DNA of 11,707 bases, from positions 1-11,707 of the forward strand of contig DASSAK010000069.1 in assembly GCA_035685445.1 (NCBI GenBank). Direction: 5' to 3'. Made by a program: the position numbers and the translations under genes. Source of the DNA: DRGT01 sp035685445. Lineage in GTDB: Archaea; Thermoproteota; Nitrososphaeria; Nitrososphaerales; Nitrosopumilaceae. Position 1 is the stretch's first letter, and each line of letters starts with the position of its first letter. Under the pieces are notes generated by a model, which worked only from the letters and a program-made list of their open reading frames with translations, ran no database searches and had not been told where the DNA came from. Positions 4,709 through 11,287 of the stretch are shown here, one piece after another.

Positions 4709-5263
4709 TTACTCTTTAATCTCCTTTTTCTTTTTTATTGACTTTGGTTTTGTCTTTTTTTCAGCTTTTCCTTTGGGTTTATCAGATTTTTTTGTAACCT
4801 TTGCCTCTTTTTTTATCTTTTCAGGTTTTTCTTTTGTAGTTTCTTTTTGTTTTTCTTCGACTGGTTTTTCTTCTTTTGATTCTTTGGGTTTGATTTCTTT
4901 TGGGGTTGTTTTTGGTTTCTTTCCCTCCAGTTTTGTTTTTCTCCAATGATCGTCTAGATTTAAACCTGTTATGATGACATTTGAGGTTGGAATGTAAATG
5001 TCAAACTTGTCTCCCTGTGACTTTTCTTTTTTAATTCCTTCAACTGCAATACTTTTTCCTGATGTTTCAATTTTTGAAACTTTGCCATCAACACCACGAT
5101 ACTCTCCACGAACAACTTTGACAGTATCGCCCAATGTAATCCGAGCTGATCTTTTTCCATATTTTTTCTGAAGCTCTTTTGATAAATGACTTCCAAGCTG
5201 TTTGCTTCTTGTGGTGTAAGATGCGCGATAAATTTGATAATTTCTAACTTTAGTTGCCTTCAT
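4709..5263 (-). CDS. rpl24: Large-subunit ribosomal protein uL24 with long Lys/Glu tail
   Basis: 184 residues, against about 115-150 for most archaeal uL24. Residues 1-112 are the canonical protein: YRASYTTRSKQLGSHLSKELQKKYGKRSARI, then the KOW motif at about 43-72 (LGDTVKVVRGEYRGVDGKV), and VIITGLNLDDHWRK. Residues 113-184 are an added tail made almost wholly of Lys, Glu, Pro and Thr, with no aromatic residue and few aliphatic ones, so it is predicted to be disordered. uL24 is an assembly initiator that binds the 5' domain of 23S rRNA near the exit tunnel. The tail could bind rRNA or act near the tunnel mouth, which is inference. The gap from uL14 is 1 nt. Confidence 0.96.
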   Translation of the reverse strand: MKATKVRNYQIYRASYTTRSKQLGSHLSKELQKKYGKRSARITLGDTVKVVRGEYRGVDGKVSKIETSGKSIAVEGIKKEKSQGDKFDIYIPTSNVIITGLNLDDHWRKTKLEGKKPKTTPKEIKPKESKEEKPVEEKQKETTKEKPEKIKKEAKVTKKSDKPKGKAEKKTKPKSIKKKKEIKE

Positions 5264-5264
5264 T

Positions 5265-5699
5265 TCATACCACCATTGATGCTAAATTTGCTAGTCTTGG
5301 CCATTTTTCAGACGCTTCAGCTGCAACTGGTCCTTTAATGTCGGTTCCTTTGATTTCACCTTCAGGTGTTGCAAGAATTGCTGCATTATCCTCAAATGCA
5401 ACTCTGACTCCATTTAATCTTCGAATAGGATATTTTTGACGAACAATTACTGCGCCATGAACCTGTTTTCTTAATTCTGCAGGACCTCTCTTTACCACCA
5501 CATTAACGTAATCGCCAACTGCAGCTGCTGGCATTCTTGAAACTCTGGTTTTTGTTTTCTGAACCATTACAATTTCCAAGATTTTTGCACCTGTATTATC
5601 TGCACAATTAATTTGTGCTCCAACTGGCAATGATCTAGTTACATATGGCCTAAACTCTTCTACTCCCTTTGCCTTTCCTCTACTTCTTCCCTGTGACAT
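5265..5699 (-). CDS. rpl14: Large-subunit ribosomal protein uL14
   Basis: 144 residues, slightly longer than the common 132 because of a basic N-terminal segment (MSQGRSRGKAKGVEEFRP). The core contains INCADNTGAKILEIVMVQ (30-47), the family signature with conserved DNTGAK, then VGDYVNVVVKRG and the archaeal C-terminus IKGTDIKGPVAAEASEKWPRLANLASMVV. uL14 forms part of the subunit interface and contacts 16S rRNA in an intersubunit bridge. Its ATG overlaps the uS17 stop by one base (TAATG). Confidence 0.97.
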   Translation of the reverse strand: MSQGRSRGKAKGVEEFRPYVTRSLPVGAQINCADNTGAKILEIVMVQKTKTRVSRMPAAAVGDYVNVVVKRGPAELRKQVHGAVIVRQKYPIRRLNGVRVAFEDNAAILATPEGEIKGTDIKGPVAAEASEKWPRLANLASMVV

Positions 5700-6022
5700 T
5701 ACTTTCTAACCTCCACAACAACACAGGAGACTGATTTTGAAATTGGTCTGCATTCAGCTGCAATGACGCGTTCTCCATCTTTTACTTCCATGCAGGCAGG
5801 CAAATGAGCGTGAATTGTACTTTTTGCCCTAGCATATCTTCTAAATTTTTTGAAATAGATTGGAGTTTCCTTTTGAAGGGTAATGGTTTGTCTTGCCTTA
5901 GTACTTGAAACCTTTCCATCAAATAATTTTCCTCTAATTGAAAGCTTTCCATGGAAGGGACAATGTGTGTCTTCGCATTCATTTTTTGGTGCCTTTACTT
6001 TAAGACCTATGTTTTTCTTCAT
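5699..6022 (-). CDS. rps17: Small-subunit ribosomal protein uS17
   Basis: 107 residues, typical of archaea. It shows the archaeal/eukaryotic N-terminal signature CEDTHCPFHGKLSIRGKLFDGKV (16-38) and the OB-fold core with YFKKFRRYARAKSTIHAHLP (56-75). The conserved end ECRPISKSVSCVVVE (90-104) contains the family motif. It is a primary binder of the 16S rRNA 5' domain. Its ATG shares the sequence ATGA with the Rpp29 stop codon (4-nt overlap), a strong sign of translational coupling. Confidence 0.97.
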   Translation of the reverse strand: MKKNIGLKVKAPKNECEDTHCPFHGKLSIRGKLFDGKVSSTKARQTITLQKETPIYFKKFRRYARAKSTIHAHLPACMEVKDGERVIAAECRPISKSVSCVVVEVRK

Positions 6023-6285
6023 TGCTTCATCCTCACTCTGTCTGATGGTCTCTTACATAATGATTCGCCAAACAAAATAACATCATTATTTTGAATAGAA
6101 AATTTCCATTTATTGTGAGCTTTGGGTATTTTTTTCTCACCGTTTTCTGTTTCAATTATAAACATTGACTTTGTTTCATCAATGATCTTTCCTTTTAATC
6201 CTAGCAACTCTTTATTTGATGAATCAACAATCTCTGTTTTTAATCCAATAAATTCATGTGAAGCAATATTTTCAGATGTAATCAT
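6019..6285 (-). CDS. rnp1: RNase P protein subunit Rpp29 (Pop4), component 1
   Basis: 88 residues, within the normal archaeal range. The Sm-like barrel is recognisable: IGLKTEIVDSSNKELLGLKGKIIDETKSMFIIET (13-46), with the conserved GLKGKI-DET turn, then KKIPKAHNKWKFSI (51-64) and the C-terminal LCKRPSDRVR (76-85). The protein pairs with Rpp21 on the specificity side of RNase P, which cuts the 5' leader from precursor tRNA. Its place between uL29 and uS17 is ancestral in archaea. Both junctions are ATGA overlaps (6282-6285 with uL29 and 6019-6022 with uS17), so its output is tied to ribosomal protein synthesis. No eIF1 (SUI1) gene precedes it, unlike in many euryarchaea. Confidence 0.95.
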   Translation of the reverse strand: MITSENIASHEFIGLKTEIVDSSNKELLGLKGKIIDETKSMFIIETENGEKKIPKAHNKWKFSIQNNDVILFGESLCKRPSDRVRMKQ

Positions 6286-6485
6286 TGTTTTTTCATCTCG
6301 TTTAATCTAGTCAGCATTCTTGCAATGTCTCGCTTTAGTGGTTTCATCTTTCCACTTTCTTTTCTCAAAGTTCCTTTAGCTGCATCTATTTTTAATTTAG
6401 CAAGCTCGCTTCGTGCTTGTTGTAATCTATCTTTAAGATCTTTTTCATTAAATGCTCTTACTGTTTTCATTTTTATTCTAGCCAT
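6282..6485 (-). CDS. rpl29: Large-subunit ribosomal protein uL29
   Basis: 67 residues, the usual size. It forms the two-helix hairpin of the family: helix 1 at about 12-36 (NEKDLKDRLQQARSELAKLKID) and helix 2 at about 46-66. Between them is the conserved GTLRKESGKMKPLKRDIARMLTRLNE, in which KPLKRDIARMLT matches the signature. uL29 lies at the polypeptide exit tunnel next to uL23. It overlaps uS3 by one base (TAATG) and Rpp29 by four (ATGA). Confidence 0.96.
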   Translation of the reverse strand: MARIKMKTVRAFNEKDLKDRLQQARSELAKLKIDAAKGTLRKESGKMKPLKRDIARMLTRLNEMKKQ

Positions 6486-7243
6486 TACTTTAATTTCTCC
6501 TCTTCTTCTTCTAATGTTTCGAGTTCTTTCATTTTTTCTTCTTCAAGTGCAATATGTTCTGATTCTGTTCTTGCTTTCTTTTCTGCAGCGGTTTCATCTC
6601 TCATTTCACCAGTAACTTTGTCTTTTACCTGTCTAACAGTTTCTTTTGATTTTTGCTTCTTTAACTCAAATTCAGGAACAAATTTTTCTTTTCTTGCAAT
6701 TCTAATTCTAATTCCAATTAACCCCATTGGCGTTTTAACATGAGCAATATCTTCCGCTACAATTACATCTGCATGATGACCTGCACGAGGTAAAATACCT
6801 GCAGTGTGTTTCTCAAATGCAGAACGGTCCCCTCTTAATTTTCCTGAAATTGTAATCTGTACTCCCATGGCACCATTATTCATAATCTGTTGAAGTGTCC
6901 ACATGGTTGCTCGTCTAAATGCTGTTCCACGCTCAATATGAGCTGCCATTCTGTTACACATGACATTTGGTGAAAGTTCTGGTTTTGGAATCTCTACCAC
7001 TGAAATTTGTGGGTTCTTTAATCCAAAGTCTGTACCAAGTTTTTCAGTGAGTTCTCTAATTCCTGCACCTTTCCTTCCAATAACAATACCTGGTCTAGTT
7101 ACGTGTAATGCGATTCTAGTACCTGTTGGTGTTTTTGATATCTCTGCATGTGAAAAACCAGCCTCTTTGATCTTTTCTCTCAAAAAATCTCTAAGAAGCA
7201 TCATGTTATAGTTGTCTTTGATAACGTTTTTCACTGCAGACAT
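6485..7243 (-). CDS. rps3: Small-subunit ribosomal protein uS3 with acidic C-terminal tail
   Basis: 252 residues. The N-terminal KH domain (about 16-95) contains the RNA-binding loop GRKG at 56-59 in VTRPGIVIGRKGAGIREL. The C-terminal uS3 domain carries GVQITISGKLRGDRSAFEKHTAG (127-149) and VKTPMGLIGIRIRIARK (169-185). From about residue 195 the sequence changes to a charged, probably helical or disordered tail ending in LETLEEEEEKLK. uS3 forms the mRNA entry channel of the 30S head with uS5 and uS4. An AGGAG Shine-Dalgarno lies inside the end of uL22, 2 nt separate the two genes, and the start is ATG. Confidence 0.97.
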   Translation of the reverse strand: MSAVKNVIKDNYNMMLLRDFLREKIKEAGFSHAEISKTPTGTRIALHVTRPGIVIGRKGAGIRELTEKLGTDFGLKNPQISVVEIPKPELSPNVMCNRMAAHIERGTAFRRATMWTLQQIMNNGAMGVQITISGKLRGDRSAFEKHTAGILPRAGHHADVIVAEDIAHVKTPMGLIGIRIRIARKEKFVPEFELKKQKSKETVRQVKDKVTGEMRDETAAEKKARTESEHIALEEEKMKELETLEEEEEKLK

Positions 7244-7245
7244 TT

Positions 7246-7710
7246 TTAGATCTCCTGAGCCACTAACTCTACATGTGTTAATACGTTATTTTTTGGAGTT
7301 GCACGTCCCATTGCACGTGGTATAAACCGTTTAATCAAAACCCCTTTGTGAACAGTTGCATTAACAATTTTTAATCTGTCTAAATCCATTCCTTTGTATT
7401 CTGCATTTGATTCTAAATTATCAAGAAGTTTGATAAATTCGGTTGCAGACTTTTCAGGATAACGACCAGCCATTACTCCTGGATCAGATCTGTGACCGAC
7501 TTGAATTTTGTATCGTCTAAATGGAACTGCTCGCTGTTTGTTTACAACATCTTGTAAATAGTCTCGTGCCTTTTCAATTGACAGTCCTTTTAGATGAACT
7601 GCTATCTCTCGTGCATGTTTATGGGAAATTTGTTTTTCTCTCATTGATGCCCTAACGTGTCTTGTTGAATCATAATTTTGAAACGCGTACCCAAATTTTC
7701 CCATAACCAT
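7246..7710 (-). CDS. rpl22: Large-subunit ribosomal protein uL22
   Basis: 154 residues from the chosen ATG, normal for archaea. Family features are ASMREKQISHKHAREIAVHLKG with the archaeal helix, YLQDVVNKQRAVPFRR, and the beta-hairpin and signature region RLKIVNATVHKGVLIKRFIPRAMGRATP near the C-terminus. That hairpin lines the exit tunnel together with uL4. Three possible starts lie close together: GTG at 7713, ATG at 7710 and ATG at 7704. I chose 7710 because it overlaps the uS19 stop as TGATG; the difference is at most three residues and does not change the product. Confidence 0.95.
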   Translation of the reverse strand: MVMGKFGYAFQNYDSTRHVRASMREKQISHKHAREIAVHLKGLSIEKARDYLQDVVNKQRAVPFRRYKIQVGHRSDPGVMAGRYPEKSATEFIKLLDNLESNAEYKGMDLDRLKIVNATVHKGVLIKRFIPRAMGRATPKNNVLTHVELVAQEI

Positions 7711-8105
7711 CACTTCAACGGAACATAAAGACTTGAACGAGATGCGCCTACTCCAGGAGCACCGTGTTGAACTCGCTTGTTTGTAATGACAAATTCGCCT
7801 AAGTAGCGTCCTATCATCTCTGCAGTTATTGTAACTGGGATGAATTCTTTGCCCGAAAAAACGTTTACTGTGACTCCAACCATGTATGGTAAAATTATCA
7901 AATCTCTGAGGTGGGTTCTAATTGGATTTTTTAGCTTGCCTGCTTTTGAAGCCTTTATCTCTTCAATTAATTTTCGTTTTGCATCAGTAATTCCTCTGGT
8001 CAATGATCTTCTTTGGCGTGATGGGAATAATTGAAATAATTTATCTAATGGCATGTTCTCCAATTCCGAAAGGGCAATACCACGATACTCGAACTTTTTA
8101 ACCAA
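7710..8105 (-). CDS. rps19: Small-subunit ribosomal protein uS19
   Basis: 131 residues. The conserved block LRDLIILPYMVGVTVNVFSGKEF (66-88), followed by EMIGRYLGEFVITNKRVQHGAPGVGASRSS (96-125), is diagnostic for archaeal uS19. It is a 30S head protein next to uS13 and close to the A-site tRNA. The start is TTG at 8105, supported by GGAG at 8113-8116 with a 7-nt A-only spacer; no ATG is available upstream. A 45-nt gap separates it from uL23, where uL2 is encoded in most prokaryotes. It is one of the few junctions in this operon without overlap. Confidence 0.96.
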   Translation of the reverse strand: MVKKFEYRGIALSELENMPLDKLFQLFPSRQRRSLTRGITDAKRKLIEEIKASKAGKLKNPIRTHLRDLIILPYMVGVTVNVFSGKEFIPVTITAEMIGRYLGEFVITNKRVQHGAPGVGASRSSLYVPLK

Positions 8106-8112
8106 TTTTTTT

Positions 8113-8116
8113 CTCC
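8113..8116 (-). promoter_or_regulatory. Shine-Dalgarno that fixes the TTG start of uS19
   Basis: The minus strand reads AAAGGAG and then seven A before TTG at 8105. uS19 is not overlapped by its upstream gene, so it needs its own ribosome-binding site, and this one is well placed. Confidence 0.65.
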
Positions 8117-8150
8117 TTTAGTGTAATTAGCTGGGATTTTTGAACCATAC

Positions 8151-8417
8151 TTAAAGCATTCCTATTTTTGTAGCCAAGTCTCTTGCTTTTTCTGTCGTTT
8201 CAAATCTTACAAATGCTTTTTTTCCATAAACTGTTCTAGCAGTGTTGATGTTGGTTGCTTTCTCATTGTAAAGTGTTTCAATTGCTTCAACTATCTGTGG
8301 TTTGCTAGCTGAATTTTCTACAATAAAACAAACTTTACTTTCATTTTCAACCATTGCAAATGTTTTTTCTGTAACATATGGTTTAATCACAATCTTCATT
8401 GCTTGTTCTACATTCAT
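8151..8417 (-). CDS. rpl23: Large-subunit ribosomal protein uL23
   Basis: 88 residues, the usual archaeal length. The opening MKIVIKPYVTEKTFAMVE contains the family signature (P-Y-V-T-E-K), and the end has NTARTVYGKKAFVRFETTEKARDLATKIG with the conserved YGKKAFVR. uL23 lies at the exit tunnel and is the main docking site for signal recognition particle and other nascent-chain factors. The ATG at 8417 overlaps the uL4 stop as ATGA. Met7 (8399) is a possible shorter start that would still keep the whole fold. Confidence 0.96.
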   Translation of the reverse strand: MNVEQAMKIVIKPYVTEKTFAMVENESKVCFIVENSASKPQIVEAIETLYNEKATNINTARTVYGKKAFVRFETTEKARDLATKIGML

Positions 8418-9226
8418 TTGATTTTCACCATTAATTCCAAATGTGGAGAATTGATTTTTGCAATTTCATCTAATGCAGCTTTTGAATAAACCGTTAGTCT
8501 AATTGGGTCTGAACCCGGCGCTAAATCTAAAACACTAAGTTCCTTCACATTTCTTACTTCAACACCAGGAAATGAACCACATGCTTTTTCAAGTCCTTTT
8601 GAGTTCTTTGCAACAAAAAGAACACTTCGGCCAACTTTTTTACCTCTTCCTCTTAGAGCAGATTTGCCAGTTCTTGCTTTTCTTGATTTTAATCTCTCAA
8701 TATCTTGATTAAGATGAAGCGCATCCAGTAATTTTTCCATATCTTTTGCACTAGCAATTGATTCTATCTCATCTGAAACAACAATTGGGAATGATTCAAT
8801 TTTTTCGACTCTGTGGCCTCTTGATTCTACCAGTTTTTTTGAGGCAGTTGCTGCAATTGCAGAACATAATGCAAGTTTTTTTTCTTTTTTATTGACTTTT
8901 TTATGAATAACTCTGTCAACATTTGGTGGATGTGCCTGTCTTCCCCCTCTTGTCGATGCAACTTCTCCTGCTTCTCCTTGACGTCCACCGCCACCTCCTT
9001 TCATTCTGGCAACTCTTGCTTGTCCATGACCTGTTGGAGGATCAAGTGAATCTGCAGAGTTATCCATTCCTGCAGTAGGATGTGTTCCTTGTCGTTGAAA
9101 TTGATGTGAGTTTAGATTGGTGTAAACTTTGTGAATAAGATCTTTTCTAAACGGTGTAGAAAACACAAGCGGTAATTCTATCTCTTCTTCTTTGGTGCCA
9201 CTTGTAGATAGAATTGCAGCCTTCAT
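8414..9226 (-). CDS. rpl4: Large-subunit ribosomal protein uL4
   Basis: 270 residues, typical of archaea. The N-terminal part leads into the long extended loop that reaches the tunnel constriction (about 45-105), with GHGQARVARMKGGGGGRQGEAGEVASTRGGRQAHPP; the Gly/Arg-rich stretch is the conserved tunnel loop. The globular domain has NKKEKKLALCSAIAATA, SRKARTGKSALRGRGKK and VLDLAPGSDPIRLTVYSKAALDEI, all characteristic. The start ATG overlaps the uL3 stop by one base, and the stop overlaps uL23 by four. Confidence 0.97.
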   Translation of the reverse strand: MKAAILSTSGTKEEEIELPLVFSTPFRKDLIHKVYTNLNSHQFQRQGTHPTAGMDNSADSLDPPTGHGQARVARMKGGGGGRQGEAGEVASTRGGRQAHPPNVDRVIHKKVNKKEKKLALCSAIAATASKKLVESRGHRVEKIESFPIVVSDEIESIASAKDMEKLLDALHLNQDIERLKSRKARTGKSALRGRGKKVGRSVLFVAKNSKGLEKACGSFPGVEVRNVKELSVLDLAPGSDPIRLTVYSKAALDEIAKINSPHLELMVKIK

Positions 9227-10218
9227 TAAATAACAACCTCCAAAATATTTGGTTTGGCAATTTTTGATGGAATGTTTCTAATCTGTGATCTTAATTTGAT
9301 TAATCTTCTATATGTTCCTGGAACTGAACCTTTCAAAATAACATAGTCTCCTTTTACTAATCCAAAATGTTTGTATCCTCCTTCTGGATTTATTTTAATT
9401 TCTTCGCTATCTGAATTGCTCATGATCATTATTCTTTTATTGTATTCAACTCTTTGATGAAATCCCATTTGACCTGATCTTGGTACGGTGTACATGATGT
9501 TTTGCGGAGAAATTGGACCTAATGAACCAACCTCTCTTACACTTTTTCTTGATTTATGCTGTTTTCGTTTTACTCCCATTCTAGTAATTACACCTTGCCA
9601 TCCCTTTCCTTTTGTAATGGCTGCTACGTCTACACCAGATCCTGTCTCGAAAACTTGATCAATTTTTACTTCTTTTCCTAAAAGGTCTTTAACAAAACTA
9701 AATTGTTTTTGGACATCTCCACCTTTTACTGCTGCTTCAAAAATGTATGGCTTTTTTTGTTCTAATCCTACAGTGTTTGGAGATACAGTAACAATAGCAA
9801 AAATCTCTTTTATTCTGCCAAGAATTTTTTCTGCATTTTCTAGTGCTTTTTCTTTATTTTTTAATGTAATATGTTTTGAAACTTCTTTTGGAATATCTTC
9901 CGCATAGACATCAAACTCTGCGTGTAATCCATTGGCATCTTTTGAATATCCTCTCACTCCAACCACAAGTAATGGCGGCGTTACAAGGACAGTACCAAGA
10001 CTTACTAATTGTTTTCCAGCATTTGGTGTTTTTTCACGGTCATCTATAGAAACAATCTGAACACAACCTGCCTTGAAGCCTGCATGAGCAAGCAACTTTG
10101 GTTCTTCTGATGTAATTTCTGGCCAACCTCGAATTCTTGCTTCCATGCTTTTAGCGCGTCCTCTAGGAAGATATCCAATACTACCTCTACGTGGTTGACT
10201 CTTTCTACGATGTCCCAT
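9226..10218 (-). CDS. rpl3: Large-subunit ribosomal protein uL3, first gene of the operon
   Basis: 330 residues, the standard archaeal size. The N-terminus MGHRRKSQPRRGSIGYLPR (basic, with G-S-I-G-Y-L-P-R) is the archaeal/eukaryotic signature. Further on, QVFETGSGVDVAAITKGKGWQGVITRMG (188-215) is the conserved core loop pointing to the peptidyl transferase centre. VPRSGQMGFHQRVEYNKRI (245-263) also matches. uL3 starts 50S assembly with uL24. The ATG at 10218 has no Shine-Dalgarno and lies about 30 bp from a strong TATA box, so the operon mRNA probably has a leader of only a few bases. Confidence 0.97.
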   Translation of the reverse strand: MGHRRKSQPRRGSIGYLPRGRAKSMEARIRGWPEITSEEPKLLAHAGFKAGCVQIVSIDDREKTPNAGKQLVSLGTVLVTPPLLVVGVRGYSKDANGLHAEFDVYAEDIPKEVSKHITLKNKEKALENAEKILGRIKEIFAIVTVSPNTVGLEQKKPYIFEAAVKGGDVQKQFSFVKDLLGKEVKIDQVFETGSGVDVAAITKGKGWQGVITRMGVKRKQHKSRKSVREVGSLGPISPQNIMYTVPRSGQMGFHQRVEYNKRIMIMSNSDSEEIKINPEGGYKHFGLVKGDYVILKGSVPGTYRRLIKLRSQIRNIPSKIAKPNILEVVI

Positions 10219-10245
10219 GGATAAACGGAAGATGTCGTTAACCCC

Positions 10246-10253
10246 ATTATATA
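10246..10253 (-). promoter_or_regulatory. TATA box driving the ribosomal protein operon
   Basis: The minus strand reads TATATAAT, centred about 31 bp upstream of the uL3 ATG. With the usual archaeal spacing the start site falls near 10222-10226, leaving a leader of roughly 4-8 nt. It is the strongest TATA match in the window. No convincing BRE is visible next to it. Confidence 0.65.
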
Positions 10254-10290
10254 CCTACTAACATTTTCTAGGTTTTTTTGAAATTTTTTT

Positions 10291-10296
10291 AAAAAA
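10291..10296 (-). terminator. Weak T-run after the microprotein gene
   Basis: The minus strand carries six T about 7 nt after the stop of the 36-residue ORF and before the ribosomal promoter. It could partly end transcripts coming from the methyltransferase gene. Six T is short, so read-through into uL3 is possible. Confidence 0.3.
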
Positions 10297-10302
10297 TGAT
10301 CC

Positions 10303-10413
10303 TTAAGGTTGTAACAAATCAGTTGCTACTATCCAAACACTTATTCCGCCAATTATTACTCCGACGACTCCAACAATTATTGCTAATATCAAAAAACTTT
10401 TTTTCTTTTTCAT
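10303..10413 (-). CDS. 36-residue single-helix membrane microprotein
   Basis: Translating the minus strand from ATG at 10413 to TAA at 10303 gives a protein starting MKKKKSFLILAIIVGVVGVI. Four lysines are followed by one hydrophobic helix (about 7-30, with Gly-rich VGVVGVIIGG and a Trp at 27) and a short polar end TDLLQP. The basic N-terminus should stay inside, giving an N-in, C-out single-pass protein; a cleavable signal peptide would leave almost nothing. It begins 18 nt after the methyltransferase stop and has no Shine-Dalgarno. The composition (clean start, one helix, polar end, stop) looks coding and not random, but the ORF is short and I do not recognise a family. Confidence 0.55.
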   Translation of the reverse strand: MKKKKSFLILAIIVGVVGVIIGGISVWIVATDLLQP

Positions 10414-10431
10414 AATGTTATGTTTTTTATT

Positions 10432-11250
10432 TTAATTGTAAACGTTTTGTTCTATGTTTAGAACTGTAAGTGTTCCCAAAATTGCCTCTTCAAGTCTAAT
10501 TGTTTCAGTGGCTTGTGATGGAAAAAAATTCAAGACTCTGGCATTTTGAATTTGTTTAATTCTGGAACCTAAAATTTCATGAATGCCTTTTGTTGGGGAT
10601 CCAAAAACCAAGAGAAGTGGTTCTTTTGATTTTGAATAGTTCTTAATTATTGAGTTTGTGACTGCTTTGCCTTTTCTTGATGTTAAAATAATATTCCCAG
10701 TCCAAGATGAGATAAGTGAAAATAAATTTCCTCTCTCTTTGACTTTGTATCCCCAATATTCTGGAATCGATTGTTCAAAGATTTCTTTTATCTCAAAATC
10801 AGGAAAGCCTTTCTTAAATTGCGCAGTAATTCTTTTTCCAATTTTTGATCTTCCATGATATGGAATTAAATGATTTATTCCAAAATCAACAAAGTATTTT
10901 CCTTTTGCTGATACAACTATTCCTTCTCTTATATCCCCATCTTTGATTTTTTTTGGATTTGCCGGAGTGATATGGCTTGGAATTTTTAATGGATGCAGTA
11001 CTCCAGCATACTTTAATTCATTAACCTTTGGAAATAGTCTTTTTCGTAAAAATGGGGGGGTTTCAAGATATTTGAGAATGGTTACTAGAAGGTGAGAATC
11101 ATTTCTGTTATTGCTTTCATTGTAAATGTATATGGTATCTATTCTAAAAATGGCACACGCTCTTGCTATTTCTGAAATCTTTCTTGACTTGCCTAGTTTT
11201 GTACTGTCATCGGATAATGCTGAGTCAGGTATGGCAATGGAAATATTCAA
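10432..11250 (-). CDS. SPOUT-class RNA methyltransferase (COG2106, SPOUT1/C9orf114-like)
   Basis: 272 residues. The N-terminal half begins the Rossmann-like fold with NISIAIPDSAL and helix KISEIARACAIFRIDTIYIY (24-43). An OB-like insertion follows at about 90-165 (IREGIVVSAKGKYFVDFG). The C-terminal knot has LLLVFGSPTKGIHEILG (212-228) and NFFPSQATETIRLEEAILGTL (241-261). These two are the S-adenosylmethionine-binding trefoil-knot motifs of this family, Pfam Methyltrn_RNA_3. Members are predicted rRNA (uridine) methyltransferases, and the archaeal gene often adjoins uL3, as here. The start is TTG at 11250, supported by AAAGGA about 6 nt upstream. The exact target base is not known to me. Confidence 0.9.
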   Translation of the reverse strand: MNISIAIPDSALSDDSTKLGKSRKISEIARACAIFRIDTIYIYNESNNRNDSHLLVTILKYLETPPFLRKRLFPKVNELKYAGVLHPLKIPSHITPANPKKIKDGDIREGIVVSAKGKYFVDFGINHLIPYHGRSKIGKRITAQFKKGFPDFEIKEIFEQSIPEYWGYKVKERGNLFSLISSWTGNIILTSRKGKAVTNSIIKNYSKSKEPLLLVFGSPTKGIHEILGSRIKQIQNARVLNFFPSQATETIRLEEAILGTLTVLNIEQNVYN

Positions 11251-11287
11251 GAACTGTCCTTTTTTGAGTTAATTATAATAATCTATT

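Noticed and set aside
4596..4949. A 117-codon Phe/Ser-rich plus-strand ORF
   Set aside because: It is the antisense of the Lys-rich uL24 tail and the start of eS4. AAA/GAA codons read backwards give Phe and Ser, which explains its apparent hydrophobicity. Both genes beneath are certain.
6325..6615. Plus-strand ORF with hydrophobic composition over uL29 and the end of uS3
   Set aside because: It is antisense to two firmly identified ribosomal genes, and its composition is explained by the complement of Lys/Glu codons.
8106..8160. Possible internal promoter (TTTAAGTA) before uS19
   Set aside because: The AT-rich element overlaps the end of uL23 and could give a start site near 8123, but the match is weak and common in such DNA, so I do not list it as a feature.
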